This document shows positions 27,041-36,041 of a stretch of DNA of 64,000 nt, piece by piece. This DNA is from Solimonas marina. Lineage in GTDB: Bacteria; Pseudomonadota; Gammaproteobacteria; Nevskiales; Nevskiaceae. The notes under the pieces are model-generated. The model ran no database searches. It had not been told where the DNA came from and saw only the letters and a list, made by a program, of their open reading frames with translations. The position numbers and the translations under genes were made by a program. The DNA is taken from assembly GCF_012241385.1 (NCBI RefSeq), contig NZ_JAAVXB010000001.1, forward strand, positions 1 to 64,000. Direction: 5' to 3'. Numbering within the stretch: position 1 is the stretch's first letter; each line of letters opens with the position of its first letter.

Positions 27041-29488
27041 ATGTCCGCCAGAATCCGCATGAATTCCGCCCTGACGCCAGCGGGCCCGCACGCAACGCCG
27101 TGGAGCAAAGCGCTCGAGGAAGCCGAGGCGCAGCTGTGGGAGTGGGATTTCGGCGACGGCAGCCAGGATCTCGCGCGCGGTAGCGACTGGCCGCTGTTGC
27201 ACCCCGATGACCGCGACGGCATGCAGCAGGCGCTGGCGGCACATCTGCGCGGGGAAACACCGAGCTTCCGCCACGAGCACCGGATTCGCTGCAGCGACGG
27301 GCACTACCGTTGGATCTCGGTGCGCGGACACGTCGTCGAGCGTGGCGCGGGGGGCCATCCGCGCCGCATGGTTGGCAGCGCTACCGATATCCACGACTTC
27401 CGCATGGCACTCGACGACGGCGCACGACGCTTCCGCCTGATGTTCGACGCCGCGCCGATCGGCATGACTGTGCAGTCGCTACAGCGCCGCCTGCTCGACG
27501 TCAACCGCGCTCTGTGCGAGATGCTCGGCTACGACGCCGACACCCTGCTCAGGCAGCATTCTTACGACATCACGCACCCGGACGACCGCGCCGACGACGA
27601 GGCCACACGTGAGGCGCTGATGTCCGGCTCGTCGCCGACCGTCCGTCAGCACAAGCGCTACATCGCCCGTGACGGCTCGGCACTGCCGGTGCAGGTCGAC
27701 GTGTCATTGCTGCGTGACGAAAACGGCGCGCCGCAGTATTTCATCACCCAGGTCCAGGACGTTCGCGAACGGCGCCGCTATGAAGAGGCACTGCACGCCG
27801 AAAAGGAACTGGCGCAGGTCACCCTGGCGTCGATCACCGATGGCGTGCTGCGCACCGATCGTGATGGTCGCATCAGCTTCTGCAACATCGCGGCACTGCG
27901 CCTGCTCGGTCACGAGCAACTCGACGCCGTCACCGGCCAGCCGTTCACCGACGTCGTCACGTTTTTCACCGAACGCGGCTCGCAGGAGCTGGCGGACCCG
28001 ATCGGCCGCGTGCTGGCCGGCGAACAGGATGCCGACACGGTGATGCCGCCGATGCTGCTGCAGAACCAGCATGGCGAAGGCGTCCCGGTGGAGATTTCCC
28101 TGGGTCCGCTGCGCGCTCGTGACGGCAGCCTGCTCGGCTGCGTCTGCGTGCTGCATGACCTTTCGCACATGCGGCTGCTGTCGGATCAGCTGATTCACCA
28201 GGCCAGCCACGATGCGCTGACCGACCTGCCCAACCGCCGCGAGCTCGAAGCCGAACTCGTGCACTGGCTCAGCACCGCTCGGCTCGGCGTCAGCCGCCAC
28301 ACCTTGCTGTATCTGGATCTCGATCACTTCAAGCTGATCAACGAAACCGCCGGTCACAGCACCGGTGATCGCGTGGTTCGTGAGATCGCCGACCGGCTGC
28401 GCACGACGGTGCCGGAAAAAGCCGTGCTGGCCCGCACCGGCGGCGACGAATTCGCCATCCTGCTGCCGCACTCGACGCCGGCCGACGCCCTCGATCTGGG
28501 CGAATCGCTGGTGCGCACGATCGGCGCGATGCGTTTTGAGTACGAAGGGCGCAGCTACGCGCTGTCGGCCAGCGTCGGCATTGGCGTCATCGATGCCGAT
28601 ACCAGCGACGCCAATACCGTGCTCGCCGAAGCCGATACCGCGTGCTACATCGCCAAACGCCACGGCGGCGGCCGATGTCAGAGCTACAGCGCACGCGACG
28701 CGGCGGTACGTCAGGCCTTCGTCGAAGGCAATTGGGCATCGCGCATCCAGCAGGCGCTGGAGAACGGCGATGTGTTGCTCTACGGCCAGCGCATCATCAG
28801 CGCCGAAGATGCAGCGCTGCCGAATTACGAAGTCCTGATCCGCATTCGCGACAGCGACGGCTTCATCCACCGGCCGATGGCATTCCTGACGGCTGCCGAG
28901 CGCTTCGGGCTATCGGGGCGCGTTGACCGCTGGGTCGTCGAGCATTCGCTGGCGACGCTGGCGCGTCATCTCGATCGCAGTGGCCAGCCGCAGTTCGGCT
29001 ACACGGCGATCAACCTGACCGCGCACAGCGCGTCCGACCCGGCCTTCGCCGATTTTCTGTTCGACGCGCTGGAGCGCTATCGCTTCCCGCCGTCGCGCCT
29101 GCGCTTCGAGATCACCGAAGGCATGGCGCTGCGCAGTTTCGGCACGGCGCGACGGCTGGTCTCACGGCTGCGACAGATCGGCTGTCGCGTGATGCTCGAC
29201 GACTTCGGTAGCGGCTTCACGTCGTTCGACTATCTGCGTGAGATGAAGGTCGACGGCCTGAAGATCGACATGTCGTACACACGCGAACTGTCGGCCGACG
29301 CGCTGAATCGAACCATCGTCGAATCGATCATTCGCATCGGCAAGGCGCTGGGCCTGGAGATCGTTGCCGAGGGCGTCGAGACGCAAGCGACGCGCGAAAT
29401 CCTCGTGGCGTTGGGATCCGACTATCTGCAGGGCCATCTGTTTCACGTCGCCGAGCCGATATCGCAGCTGCTGCAGCTCGACGACTGA
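27041..29488 (+). CDS. PAS-GGDEF-EAL cyclic-di-GMP enzyme
   Basis: An 815-aa cytoplasmic sensor with no transmembrane segment. Three PAS-like domains (about 30-125, 130-250 and 260-380) are followed by GGDEF (about 385-545) and EAL (about 560-810). The cyclase signature GGDEF is exact (467-471). The phosphodiesterase motif reads EVL (597-599), yet the metal and catalytic residues appear kept: the Asn of NLT, EITE, LDDFG, KID, AEGVET and LQGHLF. Both activities are therefore possible. The start at 27041 is uncertain; an ATG at 27059 also works. It lies on the opposite strand between ubiE and the DUF971 gene and ends 10 bp from the latter. Confidence 0.92.
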   Translation: MSARIRMNSALTPAGPHATPWSKALEEAEAQLWEWDFGDGSQDLARGSDWPLLHPDDRDGMQQALAAHLRGETPSFRHEHRIRCSDGHYRWISVRGHVVERGAGGHPRRMVGSATDIHDFRMALDDGARRFRLMFDAAPIGMTVQSLQRRLLDVNRALCEMLGYDADTLLRQHSYDITHPDDRADDEATREALMSGSSPTVRQHKRYIARDGSALPVQVDVSLLRDENGAPQYFITQVQDVRERRRYEEALHAEKELAQVTLASITDGVLRTDRDGRISFCNIAALRLLGHEQLDAVTGQPFTDVVTFFTERGSQELADPIGRVLAGEQDADTVMPPMLLQNQHGEGVPVEISLGPLRARDGSLLGCVCVLHDLSHMRLLSDQLIHQASHDALTDLPNRRELEAELVHWLSTARLGVSRHTLLYLDLDHFKLINETAGHSTGDRVVREIADRLRTTVPEKAVLARTGGDEFAILLPHSTPADALDLGESLVRTIGAMRFEYEGRSYALSASVGIGVIDADTSDANTVLAEADTACYIAKRHGGGRCQSYSARDAAVRQAFVEGNWASRIQQALENGDVLLYGQRIISAEDAALPNYEVLIRIRDSDGFIHRPMAFLTAAERFGLSGRVDRWVVEHSLATLARHLDRSGQPQFGYTAINLTAHSASDPAFADFLFDALERYRFPPSRLRFEITEGMALRSFGTARRLVSRLRQIGCRVMLDDFGSGFTSFDYLREMKVDGLKIDMSYTRELSADALNRTIVESIIRIGKALGLEIVAEGVETQATREILVALGSDYLQGHLFHVAEPISQLLQLDD

Positions 29489-29498
29489 TCGCCCGCCG

Positions 29499-29918
29499 TC
29501 AGCCGCCCGGCTTCTGTGGCGGCTTGTACTGGCCGACCAGCGCCGCCAGCTTGACGACATCGCGATCGCGCGACATATCGACTTCCGCCAGCCGCTCGAG
29601 ATAACGCGTCCAATTGCGCGCTTCGTCGCGTGCCAGCTCGTCGAACACGTCCCACGAATACAGCCCGGAATCGTGGCCGTCATCGAACACGAGGCGCACC
29701 GCGTAGCGACCGACCGGCTCGATCCGCGCGATCCCGACGTCGCGCTTGCCACCGACCAGCATGGGCTCCGGCAAGCCGTGGCCGCGCAATTCAGCGCTCG
29801 GCGAGAACACCCGCAGATATTCGCAGCTGAATTCGTGGCGGCGTCCATCCGCCCACGTCAGCTCCAGCACGCGGCGCTGGCGGTGCAGGCGGATCGCCGT
29901 CGGAGCCGGGGCCGCCAT
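29499..29918 (-). CDS. DUF971-domain protein
   Basis: A 139-aa protein with the DUF971 fold also found at the N-terminus of gamma-butyrobetaine hydroxylases. Typical segments are LTWADGRRHEFSCEYLRVFSPSAE and VRLVFDDGHDSGLYSWDVF. The family is small and cytoplasmic, and some members contact Fe-S assembly factors. The tail is Pro/Lys rich. Its ATG shares one base with the hslU stop (TGATG), so it is translationally coupled to hslU, a common gammaproteobacterial arrangement. Function is not established. Confidence 0.88.
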   Translation of the reverse strand: MAAPAPTAIRLHRQRRVLELTWADGRRHEFSCEYLRVFSPSAELRGHGLPEPMLVGGKRDVGIARIEPVGRYAVRLVFDDGHDSGLYSWDVFDELARDEARNWTRYLERLAEVDMSRDRDVVKLAALVGQYKPPQKPGG

Positions 29919-31279
29919 CAGAGGATGTAGCGGCTCAGGTCCTGGTCGGCGGCCAGCTTGCCAAGCTTGCCGTCGACGAACGCACGGTCGACGACCAGCT
30001 CGCTGCCGGCCTTGTCCGGCGCCTCGAACGCGATGTCCTCGAGCAGCCGCTCCATCAACGTATGCAGGCGACGCGCGCCGATGTTCTCGGTCTGCTCGTT
30101 GACCTGCCAGGCAAACTCGGCGATGCGCCGCAGCCCGGATTCGTCGAAACGCAGCGTCACACCCTCGGTCAGCATCAGCGCCTTGTACTGCTCGGTCAGC
30201 GCATAGCTCGGCTCGGTCAGGATGCGCAGGAAGTCCTCGGTCTTCAGCGCATCGAGCTCGACGCGAATCGGCAGGCGCCCCTGCAGCTCCGGCACCAGAT
30301 CGGACGGCTTGGCCAGATGAAATGCGCCGGAAGCAATGAACAGGATGTGGTCGGTCTTGATCATCCCGTACTTGGTGCTGACCGTGCAGCCTTCGATCAG
30401 CGGCAGCAGATCGCGCTGCACGCCTTCGCGCGAGACATCGCTGCCGCCGGCATACTCGCCGCGCTTGCAGATCTTGTCGATCTCGTCGATGAAGACGATG
30501 CCGTTTTCCTCGGCATTGCGGATCGCCTCGGTCTTGATCGCTTCCTCGTCGACCAGCTTGGCCGCTTCCTCTTCGGTGAGCTGCTTGAACGCGTCCTTGA
30601 TCTTCATCTTGCGCGAGCGCGTCTGCTGCTGGCCAAGATTGGCGAACATGCTCTGCAACTGCTGCGTCATTTCCTCCATGCCCGGCGGCCCCATCAACTG
30701 CATGTTGGCGGTCGGATTGGAGAGCTTGACCTCGATTTCCTTGTCGTCGAGCTTGCCTTCACGCAGCTGCTTGCGGAACACCTGACGCGCCGCGCTGTTT
30801 TCGCTCTGGCGCTGCGTGCTGGCCTCGCCGAAGTCCTTCGGCGGCGGCAACAACACATCGAGCACACGGTCTTCGGCAGCGCCTTCGGCACGATCGCGCA
30901 TGCGCTGAATGGCCTGCTCGCGGGTCAGCTTCACCGCGCCGTCGACCAGATCGCGAATGATGGTCTCGACATCCTTGCCGACGTAGCCGACCTCGGTGAA
31001 CTTGGTCGCCTCGACCTTTACGAACGGCGCGTGCGTCAGCTTGGCTAGGCGCCGTGCGATCTCGGTCTTGCCAACGCCGGTCGGGCCAATCATCAGGATG
31101 TTCTTCGGGTGAATCTCGCCACGCATCGGTCCATCGAGGCGCGTACGCCGCCAGCGGTTACGCAGCGCGATCGCCACGGCACGCTTGGCAGCGGCCTGGC
31201 CGACGATGTGCTGATCGAGCTCCTGCACGATCTCGCGCGGCGTCATCATCGAAGTAGTGGCGGGGGAAAGGTCGGTCAT
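29918..31279 (-). CDS. hslU: ATP-dependent protease ATPase subunit HslU
   Basis: AAA+ unfoldase of the HslUV protease, 453 aa. Walker A is [15 protein letters not shown], Walker B lies in [11 protein letters not shown], and the I-domain lies between (about 110-240). The C-terminus ends RYIL, as needed to dock into HslV. The start at 31279 ([10 protein letters not shown]) follows GAGAG; MTPREIV at 31246 is an alternative. It is 26 bp downstream of hslV. Confidence 0.97.
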   Translation of the reverse strand: MTDLSPATTSMMTPREIVQELDQHIVGQAAAKRAVAIALRNRWRRTRLDGPMRGEIHPKNILMIGPTGVGKTEIARRLAKLTHAPFVKVEATKFTEVGYVGKDVETIIRDLVDGAVKLTREQAIQRMRDRAEGAAEDRVLDVLLPPPKDFGEASTQRQSENSAARQVFRKQLREGKLDDKEIEVKLSNPTANMQLMGPPGMEEMTQQLQSMFANLGQQQTRSRKMKIKDAFKQLTEEEAAKLVDEEAIKTEAIRNAEENGIVFIDEIDKICKRGEYAGGSDVSREGVQRDLLPLIEGCTVSTKYGMIKTDHILFIASGAFHLAKPSDLVPELQGRLPIRVELDALKTEDFLRILTEPSYALTEQYKALMLTEGVTLRFDESGLRRIAEFAWQVNEQTENIGARRLHTLMERLLEDIAFEAPDKAGSELVVDRAFVDGKLGKLAADQDLSRYIL

Positions 31280-31305
31280 CGTTCTCTCGTCGGGGCGCGC
31301 TGCCA

Positions 31306-31848
31306 TCAAGCCGGCAGCGTTTCGATCGTCAGGTTGTGATTCGTATAGATGCAGATATCGGCCGCGATGTGCAGGCCTTTCTCGACGATCTCGCGCGCCG
31401 ACAGCTCGGTGTTTTCGACCAGCGCGCGTGCCGCGGCCGACGCGAAGCTGCCGCCGGAGCCGATCGCCAGCACGCCGTGCGGTTCCGGCTCCATCACATC
31501 GCCATTGCCGGACACCATCAGCGTCGCTTCGGTGTCGGCGACGATCAGCAGCGCTTCGAGGCGTCGGAGGTAGCGATCGGTACGCCAGTCCTTGGCCATT
31601 TCGACGGCGGCGCGCACCAGCTGCCCGCCATGCTTCTCGAGCTTGCCCTCGAACCGTTCAAAAAGCGTGAACGCGTCGGCCGTACCGCCGGCGAATCCGG
31701 CCAGCACCTTCTCGCCATAGAGACGGCGCACCTTGCGCGCATTGCCCTTCACGCGCGTATTGCCCATCGACACCTGGCCGTCGCCACCGAGCGCGACCTC
31801 GCCGTTGCGGCGCACGGCGAGAATGGTGGTTCCATCGAACTGTTGCAT
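31306..31848 (-). CDS. hslV: ATP-dependent protease proteolytic subunit HslV
   Basis: N-terminal-nucleophile threonine protease, 180 aa, forming the double hexamer capped by HslU. The sequence begins [16 protein letters not shown], so Thr7 becomes the nucleophile after removal of a six-residue propeptide. That is longer than the single Met removed in E. coli. [13 protein letters not shown] and [12 protein letters not shown] are typical. A well-formed sigma-32 promoter lies 28 bp upstream of the start codon. Confidence 0.97.
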   Translation of the reverse strand: MQQFDGTTILAVRRNGEVALGGDGQVSMGNTRVKGNARKVRRLYGEKVLAGFAGGTADAFTLFERFEGKLEKHGGQLVRAAVEMAKDWRTDRYLRRLEALLIVADTEATLMVSGNGDVMEPEPHGVLAIGSGGSFASAAARALVENTELSAREIVEKGLHIAADICIYTNHNLTIETLPA

Positions 31849-31875
31849 GATCTTCTGTTCTTCAGTCGAGCTGCG

Positions 31876-31905
31876 ATGGTGGGGACGGCGCGCGGCCGTT
31901 TCAAG
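31876..31905 (-). promoter_or_regulatory. sigma-32 heat-shock promoter of hslVU
   Basis: On the minus strand CTTGAAA (31899-31905) is followed by a 14-bp GC-rich spacer and CCCCACCAT (31876-31884). This closely fits the RpoH consensus (CTTGAAA, 13-15 bp, CCCCATNT). The location just before hslV agrees with the known heat-shock control of hslVU. Confidence 0.75.
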
Positions 31906-31940
31906 ACGGCAGCGCCCGCGCGCCTGGGCAATGGGCAAAA

Positions 31941-31966
31941 GAAAAGGCGCCTTGCGGCGCCTTTTC
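31941..31966 (-). terminator. intrinsic terminator of the Cys-rich lipoprotein gene
   Basis: An 11-bp perfect stem (31941-31951 with 31956-31966) with a 4-nt loop is followed on the minus strand by CTTTTCTTTTG. It is 28 bp past the stop of the lipoprotein gene and lies upstream of the hslV promoter, separating the two units. Confidence 0.88.
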
Positions 31967-31994
31967 AGATCCAGCCAGAGGCAGACAGCGCGTC

Positions 31995-32363
31995 TTACTG
32001 CGGCTGCTTGTCGTCGCCCTGCGGAGCCGGCTCGGTGCCGTCGGCAGCCGGCGCGGCCGTCGAGTCGTCACCGGCGGCAGCCGGCTCGCACTTGGCCTTC
32101 GGATCGGCAGCGCAATCGCAAACGGCGGTTTCGCCGGCGGCGCACTGGATCGTCGCCGTCACGCCGTTGCCGCAATCCTGCGTGCACGACTGGGCGGCAG
32201 CGGCGGCGTCGGCAGCCTGCTGCTCGGCCGGAGCCGCGGCATCCGGCGCGGGCGCCATATCTTCGGCAGCCGGCGCCTGGGCCGGAGCTTCTTCCTTCTT
32301 GTGGCAGGCAGCGAGCGCGAGGGCAGCCGCCAGGCCCATCGCCATCAGTACATTGCGCGTCAT
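31995..32363 (-). CDS. Cys-rich, Ala/Pro-rich small lipoprotein
   Basis: A 122-aa predicted lipoprotein of unknown function. The lipobox LAAC ends at Cys20, followed by HKKEE. An Ala/Pro/Gln low-complexity linker (about 26-58) leads to a short Cys-rich module with [17 protein letters not shown] and KCEP (seven cysteines with even spacing), then another disordered acidic tail. The module could be disulfide-bonded or bind metal in the periplasm. The ATG at 32363 has GGGAG 8 nt upstream; a TTG two codons earlier is less likely. It is a single-gene unit with its own terminator. Confidence 0.82.
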   Translation of the reverse strand: MTRNVLMAMGLAAALALAACHKKEEAPAQAPAAEDMAPAPDAAAPAEQQAADAAAAAQSCTQDCGNGVTATIQCAAGETAVCDCAADPKAKCEPAAAGDDSTAAPAADGTEPAPQGDDKQPQ

Positions 32364-32601
32364 TTTCAACTCCCGGAATCAGTCTTCATCAGTAATGAAT
32401 GCCTTGGCGCCGCTTGAGAAAAACTGACACCAAGGCCGCGCATCATACCGGCTTTTACAACGCACACAAGCGCCGCATGAACACCGTTAACAGCTGGTTC
32501 AGAAAGGATTCAGGCGGCATTCAACGAGCACTGAAAAGTAGATTCAAAACAACAGAACAGTTAACTATTTTTGTATTTATATTGAAAAGACTTAATTTTT
32601 A
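32364..32601. other. AT-rich intergenic region between xerC and the lipoprotein gene
   Basis: No gene is seen here. About 32540-32601 is strikingly AT-rich compared with the rest of the window, and the low-GC character extends into the last codons of xerC (to about 32625). It should contain the leftward promoter for the lipoprotein gene, but I cannot choose a -35/-10 pair with confidence. Confidence 0.6.
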
Positions 32602-33579
32602 TTATTTTTTCAACTTTTCTTTCAGGGAGGAAACCGCGGCGACCGCGGCGGGACCAGCCTTGCGCCGCGCTCGCGGGTGCGCGTCATCATAGACTCGCGC
32701 GAGATGTTTCCAGTCCAGGTGGGTGTAGATCTGGGTGGTCGACAGATGCGCATGACCCAGCATTTCCTGTACTGCGCGCAAATCGCCGCTGTTTTCGAGC
32801 ATATGCGTTGCGAACGCATGGCGTAGGCGATGCGGATGCAGGCCGACATCGAGCTCGCGCGCCCGCGCCCACTGCTTGAGACGCTGTGCGATCGCGCCGC
32901 GCGACAGGCGCTGGCCACGGCTCGACACGAACAGTGCACGTTCGTCGGCATCGGCGTATTGCGGGCGCAGGGCCAGCCAGGCATCGAGCGCCGCACGCGC
33001 CTTGCGCCCGAGCATGGCGACGCGCTCCTTGCTGCCCTTCCCGCGCACGGTGAAAGCGCCCCGATCCGGGTCGAGCGTGTCGAGATCGAGTTGCTGCAGC
33101 TCGGCCAGGCGCAATCCCGCCGAATAGAACAGTTCGACGATCGCATGGTCGCGAAGGTCGAGCTCGCCATCTCCGCTGCGATCGAGCGCCGCGCCCAGGG
33201 TCTCGGCATCGATCGTCGCCGGCAGCTTGCGCACCAGCTTCGGTGCACGCACCGCAACCGCCGGATTGGCGGTCACCGCCCCATCACGCAACAGATGACG
33301 AAACCAGCCGCGCAGACTCGAAAGATAGCGATGCAGGCTGGCCGCCTCGTGGCCGGCGCGGCGCTGCGCCCCGAGCCAGTCCCGGATCAAATGGGAGTCG
33401 ATGCGTGCCGGATCATCGATGCGCACACGTGCGCAATACACCGCGAACTGCGACAGATCGCGACGCGCGGCGTCGACCGTGTGCGGGGAATAGCGCTTCT
33501 CGACACGCAGGTAGTCGAGGTAGCGCTCGATCCAGGGCGCCAGTGCCGCCGGCGCAATGACCGGCGGAGCATCGCTCAT
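32602..33579 (-). CDS. xerC: tyrosine recombinase XerC
   Basis: Site-specific recombinase resolving chromosome dimers at dif with XerD, 325 aa. The N-terminal SAM-like DNA-binding domain (about 12-100) precedes the catalytic domain. Catalytic residues are visible: Arg in SAGLRLAELQ, Lys in GKGSKER, His/Arg in HPHRLRHAFATHML, His in GHAHLSTTQIYTHLD and the Tyr of IYTH. The tail ends in a Lys-rich extension encoded by AT-rich codons. The dapF-DUF484-xerC order is conserved and supports XerC over XerD. Its start overlaps the DUF484 stop by 4 bp. Confidence 0.95.
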   Translation of the reverse strand: MSDAPPVIAPAALAPWIERYLDYLRVEKRYSPHTVDAARRDLSQFAVYCARVRIDDPARIDSHLIRDWLGAQRRAGHEAASLHRYLSSLRGWFRHLLRDGAVTANPAVAVRAPKLVRKLPATIDAETLGAALDRSGDGELDLRDHAIVELFYSAGLRLAELQQLDLDTLDPDRGAFTVRGKGSKERVAMLGRKARAALDAWLALRPQYADADERALFVSSRGQRLSRGAIAQRLKQWARARELDVGLHPHRLRHAFATHMLENSGDLRAVQEMLGHAHLSTTQIYTHLDWKHLARVYDDAHPRARRKAGPAAVAAVSSLKEKLKK

Positions 33580-34274
33580 GTCCGTGCGCGAATTGCGGCG
33601 GCGACCAGATCGGCCGTCAATTCGAGAAACATCTTGCCCTGCCGCGGCGCGAAGCGCTGCGGGTCAGTCGAGCCGAGCGCGACGAACCCGAGGCGCTTTT
33701 CCTTTTCGAGCGGCACGATCGCCGCCGAACGCACCTCGGCCTTCGGGAACAGCAGCGCCGCGCGGTCCGCGTCGATCGGCCCGCATTCGATCAGGTGCGT
33801 GCGGAAGAAATCCTCGAGCGCCCGGGCGATGCGACCGTCCGGCTCGATCGCGACGATGCCGTCGATGTCATGGCGCTTGTAGTTCGTCGAGTTGATACCG
33901 ATCAGCGTCGCCTCGATGCCGAAGTCCTCGCGCATGCACTTGCCGAGACCGGCCGCAACGCTGGCCAGCGACGGCGCGCGGATCAGGGTTCGCGCCAGCT
34001 GGTGCACGTGATCCTGACGACGTTCGTTGTCGCGCGCCGCTTCGAGCAGGCGCTCCATGCGGTCCTCGACACGCTGGCTGCGCGCGCGCAGCAGCTCCAC
34101 CTGCTTTTCGATCAACGATACCGCCGACCCGGCGCGGTGCTTGACCTCCAGCACTTCCAGCAGATCCGGATGCCGCGACAAAAAGTCGGGGTGCGCCTTC
34201 AGGTACGCGACGATTTCGCGCTCGTTGAGCTTGGGCGTCGCGGCCGGCTTGTTCTGTGCGTTTACTTCGGCCAC
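33576..34274 (-). CDS. DUF484 family protein
   Basis: A 232-aa cytoplasmic protein. It has a short helical N-terminus with [22 protein letters not shown], a coiled coil (about 55-95), and a GAF-like C-terminal domain (about 100-230) with [22 protein letters not shown]. This is the DUF484/YigA type found between dapF and xerC in gammaproteobacteria. Function is unknown; a link to XerC is suggested only by the constant neighbourhood. The start is GTG at 34274, overlapping the dapF end by 13 bp. Confidence 0.9.
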   Translation of the reverse strand: MAEVNAQNKPAATPKLNEREIVAYLKAHPDFLSRHPDLLEVLEVKHRAGSAVSLIEKQVELLRARSQRVEDRMERLLEAARDNERRQDHVHQLARTLIRAPSLASVAAGLGKCMREDFGIEATLIGINSTNYKRHDIDGIVAIEPDGRIARALEDFFRTHLIECGPIDADRAALLFPKAEVRSAAIVPLEKEKRLGFVALGSTDPQRFAPRQGKMFLELTADLVAAAIRART

Positions 34275-35101
34275 TCAATTTCTCCCTCGAACACCGTTTC
34301 CGCCGGCCCGGTCATCAGCACCGGCTGGCCCTCGCCGCTCCATTCGATCGTAAGCTCACCGCCGCGCACCTGCACGTCAACCCTCTCGTCGAGCTGCCCC
34401 CAGAGCCGCCCGACGACGACCGCCGCACAGGCGCCGGTGCCGCAGGCCAGGGTCTCGCCGACGCCGCGCTCATAGACGCGCAGTCGCACATGCGTGCGGT
34501 CGACGATCTGCAGAAAGCCGACGTTGACGCTTTGCGCAAAAGCCGGATGCCGTTGCACGGCCTCGCCGAGCGCCGCCACCGGCGCGGTATCGACGTCGGC
34601 GACGACGATCACCGCATGCGGATTGCCCATGCTGACCACGCCGATCTCCAGCGGCTCGCCGTGCGCCAGCGTCAATGTATAGCGCTCGGCACGCGCGGCG
34701 GCGTCGAACGGCACGTCGGCCGGATCGAGGCGGGGCGCGCCCATGTCGACGCGATAGCGGTTGCCGTCGACATGCCGCAGTTCGAGCACGCTGGTCTGGG
34801 TGCGCACGCGGATCGCCGCCTTGTCGGACAGACCATGCTCGCGGACGAAGCGCGCCAGTGCGCGCGATCCGTTGCCGCACTGCCCGACTTCGCTGCCGTC
34901 GGCATTGAAGATGCGGTAGTCGAAATCGACGTCGGGCGCCGACGGCGCTTCAACGACGAGAATCTGGTCACAGCCGACGCCGAAGCGTCGATCGCTGAGC
35001 CGTTCGAGCAGCGCTGGCGTTGGCGCGAAGCGCGACCTCGTCGCGTCGATCACGACGAAATCGTTGCCGGCCCCGTGCATTTTGGTGAAGTGAAGCTTCA
35101 T
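34262..35101 (-). CDS. dapF: diaminopimelate epimerase
   Basis: Converts L,L- to meso-diaminopimelate for lysine and peptidoglycan, 279 aa. It is a cofactor-free two-base enzyme; its two catalytic cysteines lie in GQCGNGSRA and ACGTGACAA. It starts [19 protein letters not shown], as nearly all DapF do. It heads the leftward dapF-DUF484-xerC operon and is divergent from the GFA-family gene, separated by 56 bp. Confidence 0.98.
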   Translation of the reverse strand: MKLHFTKMHGAGNDFVVIDATRSRFAPTPALLERLSDRRFGVGCDQILVVEAPSAPDVDFDYRIFNADGSEVGQCGNGSRALARFVREHGLSDKAAIRVRTQTSVLELRHVDGNRYRVDMGAPRLDPADVPFDAAARAERYTLTLAHGEPLEIGVVSMGNPHAVIVVADVDTAPVAALGEAVQRHPAFAQSVNVGFLQIVDRTHVRLRVYERGVGETLACGTGACAAVVVGRLWGQLDERVDVQVRGGELTIEWSGEGQPVLMTGPAETVFEGEIEWPK

Positions 35102-35157
35102 TCGTATATTGTAAGCCTGCGCCTGCGTTGCCAGTAGCAGGCCGCGAAGGAAATCTC

Positions 35158-35556
35158 TTGGACCAGATCGTTCACCAGGGCGGCTGCCACTGCGGCCAGG
35201 TTCGCTTTGCCGTCCGCGTGCCGGCCGCACTGCGCGTGCAGCGCTGCAATTGCTCGGTATGCCGGATGACGGGGTTCCTGCACCTGATCGTGCCGGCCTC
35301 GTGCTTCACGCTGCTCAGCGACGCGGCTGCGCTCAGCGAGTACCGCTTCAATACCGGCGTCGCCCGCCATCTGTTCTGCCGCCATTGCGGGATCAAGTCG
35401 TTCTACGTGCCACGCTCCAACCCCGACGGCTATTCGGTCAACCTCAACTGCCTGGCCTCGGCGACGATCGCCTCGGTCGAGATCGAAGACTTCGACGGCC
35501 AGAACTGGGAACAGCACGGGGCGTCCCTGGCTGGCCTGTCCAGGGACGCGCCGTGA
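35158..35556 (+). CDS. GFA/CENP-V family zinc protein
   Basis: A 132-aa protein of the glutathione-dependent formaldehyde-activating (Gfa) fold. Structural and catalytic zinc ligands are CHC in GGCHCG, CNCSVC and the CRHCG pair. The family binds zinc and thiol adducts; the exact substrate is unknown. I choose a TTG start at 35158 because GAAGGA lies 6 nt upstream and [13 protein letters not shown] is the natural family start. It overlaps the next gene by 4 bp (GTGA), making a coupled pair. Confidence 0.85.
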   Translation: MDQIVHQGGCHCGQVRFAVRVPAALRVQRCNCSVCRMTGFLHLIVPASCFTLLSDAAALSEYRFNTGVARHLFCRHCGIKSFYVPRSNPDGYSVNLNCLASATIASVEIEDFDGQNWEQHGASLAGLSRDAP

Positions 35557-35942
35557 GGCGGGTCTATGCCGTCGTCACCACGCCGGAGATTCGCGCCTGC
35601 TGCGATTTCTACCGCCGCGCGCTGGAGGCCCGCATCGTCTTTCGCGCCGACTGGTACGCGCACATCAGTTTCCGCGGCTGGGAGCTCGGCTTCTTGCGCC
35701 CCGAGCATCAGGCGCCCCTGCCGATCTTCCAGCACACGACGACCACACGCGGCCTGTGCATCGCCGTCGAGAGCGAGAACGTCGATGACGAGTACCAGCA
35801 GCTGCAGCGCCGCGGCGTCGCGATGCTGGGGCCGATGCGCGAATTCGCCAACGGCGAGCGCGCGTTCGCGCTGGTCGACCCGGCCGGCACCGTCATCAAT
35901 TTCGTCGAGCATCGCGCGCTGGGGCTACAACAGGACGATTGA
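35553..35942 (+). CDS. VOC-superfamily (glyoxalase/bleomycin-resistance-like) protein
   Basis: A 129-aa single-module vicinal-oxygen-chelate protein. It starts GTG at 35553 ([28 protein letters not shown]) and ends with ALVDPAGTVINFVEH, the typical final strand with metal-ligand Glu. Whether it is an enzyme or a binding protein cannot be told. It is translationally coupled to the GFA-family gene, suggesting a joint role with small electrophiles such as aldehydes (inference). Confidence 0.82.
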   Translation: MRRVYAVVTTPEIRACCDFYRRALEARIVFRADWYAHISFRGWELGFLRPEHQAPLPIFQHTTTTRGLCIAVESENVDDEYQQLQRRGVAMLGPMREFANGERAFALVDPAGTVINFVEHRALGLQQDD

Positions 35943-36041
35943 GGGCGAGGCGGTGCGCCTTGCTTTTGCCAACCCGCGTGTGAATCATGCGGGTCGACAT
36001 GCGCCGACAGCGGCGCGAGCGACATCTCAAAGGGGCGGTGC

